A DNA stretch of 5,546 nucleotides from Pseudolabrys sp. (GTDB taxonomy: Bacteria > Pseudomonadota > Alphaproteobacteria > Rhizobiales > Xanthobacteraceae), in contig JAQSCR010000031.1 in NCBI GenBank assembly GCA_029945495.1, positions 1-5,546 of the forward strand, read 5' to 3'. The notes under the pieces were generated by a model. The model did no database searches, was not told the DNA's origin, and saw only the letters and a list, made by a program, of their open reading frames with translations. Shown here in pieces: positions 4,976-5,546 of the stretch; the first letter of the stretch is position 1; each line of letters opens with the position of its first letter. The translations under genes were made by a program, and so were the position numbers.

Positions 4976-5546
4976 TAGGCCGCGAGAAGCTGACGTCCGT
5001 CATGTCCCACCATCGTCAGATCGATGAATGTACCGGGCGCGATGGCCGAAGCAAGCCGCACCGCGGTGAACTGCTTGGTGCGGCCGATGCCGCCACGCTC
5101 GGTCAATACCTGACGCTGGGTGCCTATTTGCGATTCGAGAAAGCGCCGCAGTGCCACTTCGCCTGTGTCGCGCAGCCGTTGCGCCCGCTCCTTGATGATG
5201 GTGCGATCGAGTTGCGGCATGCGCGCCGCCGGCGTGCCGGGGCGCGGCGAAAACGGAAAGACGTGCAGTTGCGTCAGCCCGCATGCCTCGACCAGATCGA
5301 GCGAGCGCGCGAACATCGGCTCAGACTCGGTCGGGAAGCCGGCAATGATATCCGCGCCGAACACGACGTCCGGCCGCAGCCGCCGCACCTGATCGCAGAA
5401 CGCGATCGCGTCGGCGCGCGTATGCCGCCGCTTCATGCGCTTGAGGATCATGTCGTCGCCCGCCTGCAACGACAGATGCAGATGCGGCATCAGCCGCGAC
5501 TCATTGGCGAGCGCGTCGATGAGGTCGGCATCGGCCTCCACCGAAT
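4975..5546 (-). CDS. mtaB: tRNA t6A37 methylthiotransferase MtaB, C-terminal part (5' end outside window)
   Basis: MtaB is a radical SAM enzyme that adds a methylthio group to t6A at tRNA position 37, making ms2t6A in tRNAs that read ANN codons. About 189 C-terminal residues are present, open to the window edge, so the N-terminal methylthiotransferase domain and the CxxxCxxC cluster motif lie outside. Visible MtaB-type stretches are HLHLSLQAGDDMILKRMKRR (fragment residues 21-40), FGADIIAGFPTE (62-73) and LHVFPFSPRPGTPAARMPQ (93-111), all from the radical SAM barrel, followed by a C-terminal part (about 140-189) where a TRAM-like RNA-binding segment would be expected. The LQAGDD and FPFSPRPGTPAA wording favours MtaB over MiaB or RimO. 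The oxidase-like gene follows after 10 bases. In related genomes mtaB commonly sits near dapF and ftsY, so dapF may lie just to the right. Confidence 0.92.
   Translation of the reverse strand, partial: SVEADADLIDALANESRLMPHLHLSLQAGDDMILKRMKRRHTRADAIAFCDQVRRLRPDVVFGADIIAGFPTESEPMFARSLDLVEACGLTQLHVFPFSPRPGTPAARMPQLDRTIIKERAQRLRDTGEVALRRFLESQIGTQRQVLTERGGIGRTKQFTAVRLASAIAPGTFIDLTMVGHDGRQLLAA

Noticed and set aside
4158..5027. Long + strand open frame (289 codons) across the oxidase-like gene
   Set aside because: It overlaps the end of the pseudouridine synthase in another frame and runs antisense to a recognisable flavin-binding protein; its composition is typical of a shadow frame.

Overview
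The window looks like core chromosome of a high-G+C alphaproteobacterium, most probably a Hyphomicrobiales member near Bradyrhizobium, Rhodopseudomonas or Pseudolabrys. I infer this from the protein sequences (the FtsY, YciB, MtaB and Ccm proteins resemble that group), the G+C-rich codon use, and a palindromic intergenic element of a type I associate with those genomes. No database search was possible, so genus is not claimed.

Left part, + strand (2-1958): the end of a System I cytochrome c maturation operon, ccmB (C-terminus only), ccmC, ccmD and ccmG, tightly packed with ATGA overlaps at ccmC/ccmD and ccmD/ccmG. CcmB, CcmC and CcmD take part in moving and loading heme towards CcmE; CcmG is the membrane-anchored thioredoxin that keeps the apocytochrome CXXCH cysteines reduced. 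Just after ccmG is a 74-codon gene for an unrecognised small two-helix membrane protein with clearly lower G+C than its neighbours.

Middle, - strand (1969-3481): ftsY followed by yciB, an apparent two-gene transcription unit with a 10-base gap. FtsY is the signal recognition particle receptor; YciB is an inner-membrane envelope and septation protein. yciB converges with the small orphan gene, with only 10 bases between them.

Right part (3482-5546): a 150-base divergent spacer between ftsY and an RluA-family pseudouridine synthase gene (+) holds an 86-base element that folds almost completely into a four-way, cloverleaf-like structure. The synthase gene runs tail-to-tail into, and overlaps by 20 bases, a gene for an FMN-binding pyridoxamine 5'-phosphate oxidase-like protein (-). 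The latter sits directly behind mtaB (-, N-terminal part outside the window), which encodes the tRNA methylthiotransferase for ms2t6A37.

The window is largely housekeeping. I see no CRISPR array, tRNA, rRNA, insertion sequence or obvious novel multi-gene system. The most interesting items are the structured 86-base element, its position as a possible 5' leader of the pseudouridine synthase gene, the low-G+C orphan membrane gene, and the pseudouridine synthase/oxidase pair lying between mtaB and ftsY.
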